NCBI RefSeq assembly: GCF_018614525.1
Contig: NZ_JAGGOL010000111.1
Location: forward strand, 1-53,944
Direction of reading: 5' to 3'
DNA: 53,944 bases
Source of the DNA: Streptomyces sp. ISL-11
GTDB taxonomy: Bacteria > Actinomycetota > Actinomycetes > Streptomycetales > Streptomycetaceae
A program made the position numbers and the translations under genes. Positions 33,901 through 39,900 of this stretch are shown in pieces. Position 1 is the first letter of the stretch. Each line of letters begins with the position of its first letter. The notes under the pieces were generated by a model. That model was not told the DNA's origin and made no database searches. It was given only the letters and a program-made list of their open reading frames with translations.

Positions 33901-36900
33901 CGTCGCCTGGCCCGCCGACGGCCGCACCCGCCGCGCCGGCGTCTCCGCCTTCGGCGTCAGCGGCACCAACGCCCACGTGATCATCGAGCAGGCCCCGGAG
34001 ACCGCGCCGGCCGAACCCGCCGAACCCGCTCCGGCAGCAGGCCGCGGCATCCCCTGGCTCCTGTCGGGCAACACCGCGCAGTCCCTGCGCCGCCAGGCCG
34101 ACCGACTGCTCCTCCACATGACCGAGCACCCCGAACTCGGACTCCCGGACGTCGGCCTTTCGCTGGCCACCTCCCGCGCCGCCCTGGAGCACCGCGCGGC
34201 GGTCGTCGCCGACGACCGCGACGGTTTCCTGGACGGGCTGCGCAAACTCGTCGACGACAAGCCGTCCCCGGCGGTGGCCGCCGCCGTCGCCGCACCCGAC
34301 AACAAGCTCGCCCTGCTCTTCTCCGGGCAGGGCAGCCAGCGACCGGGCATGGGAGCGGAGCTGTACGACGCGTTCCCGGCCTTCGCGGACGCCTTCGACG
34401 CCGTGTGCGCGCACCTGGACGTCCACCTCGACCGGCCCCTGCGCGAGGTCATGTTCGGCACGGACGCCGGGCCGCTGAATGAGACGGGCTTTACGCAGCC
34501 TGCGTTGTTCGCGGTCGAGGTCGCTCTGTTCCGGTTGGTGGAGTCGTGGGGTGTGCGGGCGGATGTGCTGGCCGGTCATTCGATCGGTGAGCTGGCTGCG
34601 GCGCACGTGGCGGGGGTGCTGTCTCTCGCTGATGCTGCGGCTCTCGTGGCGGCTCGTGGCCGGCTGATGCAGGCGCTGCCGCGTGGTGGTGTGATGGTGG
34701 CGGTGCAGGCGACGGAGGAGGAGATCCTTCCGTTGCTGGCCGGTTTCGAGTCCGAGGCGGGCATCGCGGCGGTCAACGGGCCCACCTCCGTGGTCCTGTC
34801 CGGCGCCGAGGACGCGGTCATGGCTGTCGTCGGCCGCCTGGAGGGCCGCAAGACCAAGCGCCTGTCGGTCTCCCACGCCTTCCACTCGCCGTTGATGGAG
34901 CCGATGCTGGCGGAGTTCCGTACGGTCGCGGAGGGGCTGTCGTTCTCCGCTCCGGCGATTCCCATCGTGTCCACCCTCACCGGCCAGTTGGTCTCGCCCG
35001 ACGAGCTGTGCGACCCGGAGTACTGGGTCCGCCACGTCCGTCAGGCGGTCCGTTTCGCCGACGCGGTCACCACGCTGGCTGCGGAAGGCGCCCGTACCTT
35101 CCTGGAGATCGGCCCCGGCGGTGTCCTGACCGCCATGGCCCAGGACTCCCTGGACGAGACCGCCACCGCGATCCCGTCCCTGCGCACCGACCGCCCGGAG
35201 GACATCGCCCTCACCACCGCCCTCGCCCACCTCCACGTCAACGGCACCCCCGTCGACTGGGACGTGTTCTTCGCGGGCACCGGCGCCCGCGCCGTGGACC
35301 TGCCCACCTACGCCTTCCACCACCAGCGCTACTGGCTGGACGCGCCCGTACTGGAGGCGCGGCAGCAGTCCACCGCCGACGCCTGGCAGTACCGGGTCAC
35401 CTGGCAGCGTGTGGTCGAGACCGGGCGCGCGTCGGCGAGTGGCCGGTGGCTGCTCCTGACGACAGCCGGCGCGGTGGCACACGAGACCGGCGTCGCGCTC
35501 GGTGAGGCACTGGCCGCCCGAGGCGCCCACACCACCACCCTGACCGTCGACGGGGCAGCCGACCGCGAGACCCTCGCCGCTCTCCTGCGCGAAGCTGGTG
35601 ACGGTCCCCGGCCGGCCGGCGTGGTCTCCCTGCTCGCCTTGGACGACGTCGCGTCACCGCCCGGCGGCCCGGACCTTTCGCAAGGGCTCGCCCTGACCCT
35701 GGCGCTCGTCCAGGCGCTGGGTGACGCCGAGGTCGACGCACCGCTGTGGTGCGTCACGCGGGGCGCCGTCTCCACCGGGGCGTCCGACGCGCCGACCCAC
35801 CCGGCCCAGGCGCAGGTCTGGGGCCTCGGCCGGGTGGCCGCGCTGGAGTACCCGCACCGTTGGGGCGGGCTCGTGGACCTGCCGGAGACGCTGGACGCGC
35901 GGGCGCTGTCCCGGCTGACCGGTGTCCTCACGGGCGGCGACGGCGAGGACCAGGTGGCCGTCCGTGACACGGGCGTGCAGGCCCGCCGTCTCGGTCACCT
36001 GACCACTTCCCGCCCGTCGGGCGAGCCGTGGCAGCCGCGCGGGACCGTCCTCGTCACCGGTGGTACGGGTGCGTTGGGCGGGCATGTGGCCCGTTGGCTG
36101 GCCGGTGCGGGTGCGGAGCATCTGGTCCTGACCAGCCGTCGCGGCCCTGCCGCGCGGGGTTCGGACGAGCTGCGTGCCGAGCTGGAGGCGCTCGGTGCCC
36201 GGGTGACGATCGCGGCCTGCGACGTCGCCGACCGCAACGCCGTGACCGCCCTTCTCGACGGGCTGTCCGGCGAGCCGGAACTCACGGCCGTCGTGCACAC
36301 CGCGGGCGTGGAGACGCCCGGAATGCTCTCCGACACCACCCCGGAGGTGTTCGCGGAGGTGCTGTCGGCGAAGGTGGCCGGCGCGGTGCACCTGGACGAG
36401 CTGCTGGGCGACCGGCAGTTGGACGCGTTCGTCCTGTTCTCCTCGATCGCCGGCATCTGGGGCGGTGGCGGCCAGGCCGCGTACTCGGCGGCCAACGCCT
36501 TCCTCGACGCCCTCGCCGCCGCCCGCCGGGCGCGCGGTCTGACGGCCACGGCCGTCTCCTGGGGCCCGTGGGGTGACGGTGGCATGGCCGGCGGCGAGGG
36601 TGTCGCCGAGAGCCTGGCCCGCCGCGGCCTGCGGCTGATGCCCGCCGCGTCGGCGGTCTCCGCCCTCGCCCAGGCGCTGACGCGCGACGAGACCGCGGTG
36701 ACGGTGGCCGACGTGGACTGGGAGGTGTTCGCGCCCACGTTCACCGTGAGCCGGCCCAGCCCGCTCCTCGGCGACCTGCCCGAACTGCGCGAGGCCGCGC
36801 GCCCCGCCGACGAGGGCCTCTCGGACACCGCCGCGGCCCTGCGCCGCACCCTCACGGCCGCCGAACCCGAGGACCGTACACGCACCCTCGTGGAGCTCGT

Positions 36901-39900
36901 ACGCGCCGAGGCGGCCGCCGTGCTGGGGCACAGCGGGCCGGAACAGATCGAGCCCGACCGGGCGTTCCGCGAGCTCGGCTTCGATTCGCTGACGGCCGTC
37001 GAGCTGCGCAACCGGCTGAGCCGGGTGACCGGGGCACGGCTGCCCTCCACGCTGGTCTTCGACTACCCGACGGCCGCGGCCCTCGGCGAATGGCTGCTCG
37101 GGGAGCTGCTGGGCGCCGAGGCGAGCGCCGCGCCCGAGGCGGCGGTCACGGCCGCCGAGGACGAGCCGATCGCCATCGTGGCCATGAGCTGCCGGCTGCC
37201 CGGCGGCGTGCGCACGCCCGAGGACCTGTGGCGGCTCGTCGACGAGGGCACCGACGCCATGGGGCCCTTCCCCACCAACCGCGGCTGGGACCTGGAGGGG
37301 ATGTACCACCCCGACCCCGACCACGAGGGCACGACGTACGCGCGGGAGGCCGGTTTCCTCTACGACCTGCCCGACTTCGACCCGGCGTTCTTCGGCATCT
37401 CGCCGCGCGAGGCCGTGGCCATGGACCCGCAGCAGCGACTGCTCCTGGAAACCTCCTGGGAGGCTTTCGAGCGGGCCGGCATCGACCCGACGACCGTACG
37501 GGGCAGCCGGACCGGCGTGTTCGTCGGCTCCGGCTACCAGGACTACGTACGCCGGCACCTGGAGGTGCCGGACGGCGTCGAGGGGTACCTGGGCACCGGC
37601 AACGCGGCCAGCGTCATCTCCGGCCGCATCTCCTACACGCTCGGGCTCGAAGGCCCGGCCGTGACGGTCGACACGGCCTGCTCGGCGTCGCTGGTGGCCC
37701 TGCACATGGCCGCCACCGCGCTGCGCCGGGGTGAGTGCGACATGGCGCTGGCCGGCGGTGTGACCGTCATGTCCAGCTCCGGCGCCTTCGTGGAGTTCAG
37801 CCGCCAGCGGGCGCTGTCCGCGGACGGCCGCTGCAAGGCGTTCTCCACCGACGCCAACGGCACGTCCTTCAGCGAGGGCGCGGCGCTGCTGCTCGTCGAG
37901 CGGCTCTCCGACGCCCGCCGCAACGGCCACGAGGTCCTCGCCGTCGTCCGTGGCTCCGCGATCAACCAGGACGGTGCCTCCAACGGCCTGACCGCCCCCA
38001 GCGGCCGGGCGCAGCAGCGCGTCATCCGCCAGGCCCTCGCCAACTCCGGGCTGTCGGCGGCCGACGTCGACGTCGTCGAGGCGCACGGCACGGGCACCTC
38101 GCTGGGCGACCCCATCGAGGCGAACGCGCTGCTGGCCACGTACGGGCAGGAGCGCGGCGACGACCGGCCGCTGTGGCTGGGCTCGCTCAAGTCGAACATC
38201 GGTCACACCCAGGCCGCGGCCGGCGCGGGCGGCATCATCAAGATGGTGCAGGCCCTCCGCCACCGCGTCCTGCCCAGGACCCTGCACGTGAGCGAACCCA
38301 CCTCGCACGTCGACTGGTCGTCGGGCGCGGTACGGCTGCTCACCGAGCCCGTCGCCTGGGCGCCGAACGGCCGCCCCCGGCGGGCCGGTGTGTCCGGCTT
38401 CGGCGTGAGCGGCACCAACGCCCACGTCATCATCGAGGAGGCGCCCGGGGCCGAGCCGGCCACCGAGGCCGCCGCACCCCAGGAATCGCCCGTCGTCGAA
38501 CCCGTGACCGTCCCCCTGGTGCTGTCCGCCCGGTCGGCCGAGGCACTGGAGGAGCAGGCGGGCCGGCTGGCCGAGCTGCTGCGGGACGGATCCGGCCCCC
38601 GGCCGCACGACGTCGCGTACTCGCTCGCCACCACCCGTACCGCCTTCGACCAGCGGGCCGTGGTCGTGGGCACCGACGCCACCGGACTCGCCGCCTCGCT
38701 CGACGCGCTCGCCTCGGGCCTCCCCGACGAGCGGACCGCCCGCGGCTCGGCCACGGCCGGCCGGCAGCCCGTCTTCGTCTTCCCCGGCCAGGGCTCGCAG
38801 TGGGCCGGCATGGCGGTGGAACTGCTCGACACCTCCCCGGTGTTCCGGCAGTGGATGGACGCCTGCGGCCGGGCGCTGGAGCCGTTCGTCGACTGGACCC
38901 TGGAGGACGTGCTGCGGGAGACCGCCGGCGCGCCCACCCTGGAGCGGGTCGACGACATCCAGCCCGTGCTGTGGGCCGTCATGGTCTCCCTCGCGGAACT
39001 GTGGCGCGCCTGCGGCGTACGGCCCGCGGCCGTCGTCGGGCACTCGCAGGGCGAGATCGCGGCGGCCTGCGTCGCCGGCGCCCTCACCCTCGACGACGCG
39101 GCCCGCCTCGTGGTGCGCCGCAGCCGGCTGCTGAGCAGGCTCTCGGGCCTGGGCGGCATGGTGTCCATGCCCGAGAGCGAGGCACAGGTCACCGAGCGGC
39201 TGACCCGGTGGGACGGGCGGCTGAGCGTCGCCGCCGTCAACGGGCCCCGTACGGTCGTGGTCGCCGGTGACCTCGACGCCCTGGAGGAACTGCTGGAGCT
39301 CTGCGAGACGGAGGGCGTGGCCGCCAAGCGACTCAAGGTGGACTGCCCCTCGCACTGCGTCCAGGTCGAGGTCATCCGTGACGAACTCGCCGAGGTGCTG
39401 GCGGAGATGAACCCCGGCGCCCCCAAGGTGCCGTTCTGCTCCACGGTGACCGGCACCCTGGTGGACACGCCGCTCGACGCCGCGTACTGGTACCGCAACC
39501 TGCGGCAGACCGTACGGTTCGAGCAGGCCACCCGGCAGCTGCTGGCCGACGGCCACCAGGTGTTCATCGAGATCAGCCCGCACCCCGTGCTGGCCTACGG
39601 CCTCCAGGAGACCCTCGAGGCCGCCGTCGGGGAGGGCGGACAGGAAGTCGTCGTGCCGACGCTGCGGCGCGGCGACGGCGGCACCCGCCGCTTCCTCACC
39701 TCGCTGGGCGAGGCATACGCCCACGGCGTGCCGGTGGACTGGCGCGCGGTGTTCGCCGGCTGGGACGTGGCGACGGTGGGGCTGCCCACCTACCCGTTCC
39801 AGCGGCAGCGGTACTGGCTCACCGCCGCCGAGGGCACGGCGGACGGCCAGGAGACCGTGACCTCGGCCGTGGACGCCGAGTTCTGGGAAGCCGTCGAGCG

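Larger units (their letters stand above)
32711..37110 (+). other. PKS module 7: KS-AT(malonyl)-KR(A type)-ACP, lacking the KR dimerization element
   Basis: KS: TACSSSL (Cys codon 33230); the HGTGT region is nearly identical in DNA to module 6. AT: GHSIG (Ser codon 34580) and HAFH, malonyl type. The first part of the AT is unlike cassette B; identity begins abruptly at 34475. After the AT (YWLDAPVLEARQQSTADAW, about 35329-35385) the roughly 60-residue FWxxVE...LPALSxWRR segment of modules 3, 4, 6 and 8 is missing. KR: GGTGALG from 36056, HTAGVETPG without LDD, Trp in GIWGGGGQ, A type. ACP Ser codon 36986. Expected unit: unbranched, beta-hydroxyl. Confidence 0.9.
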
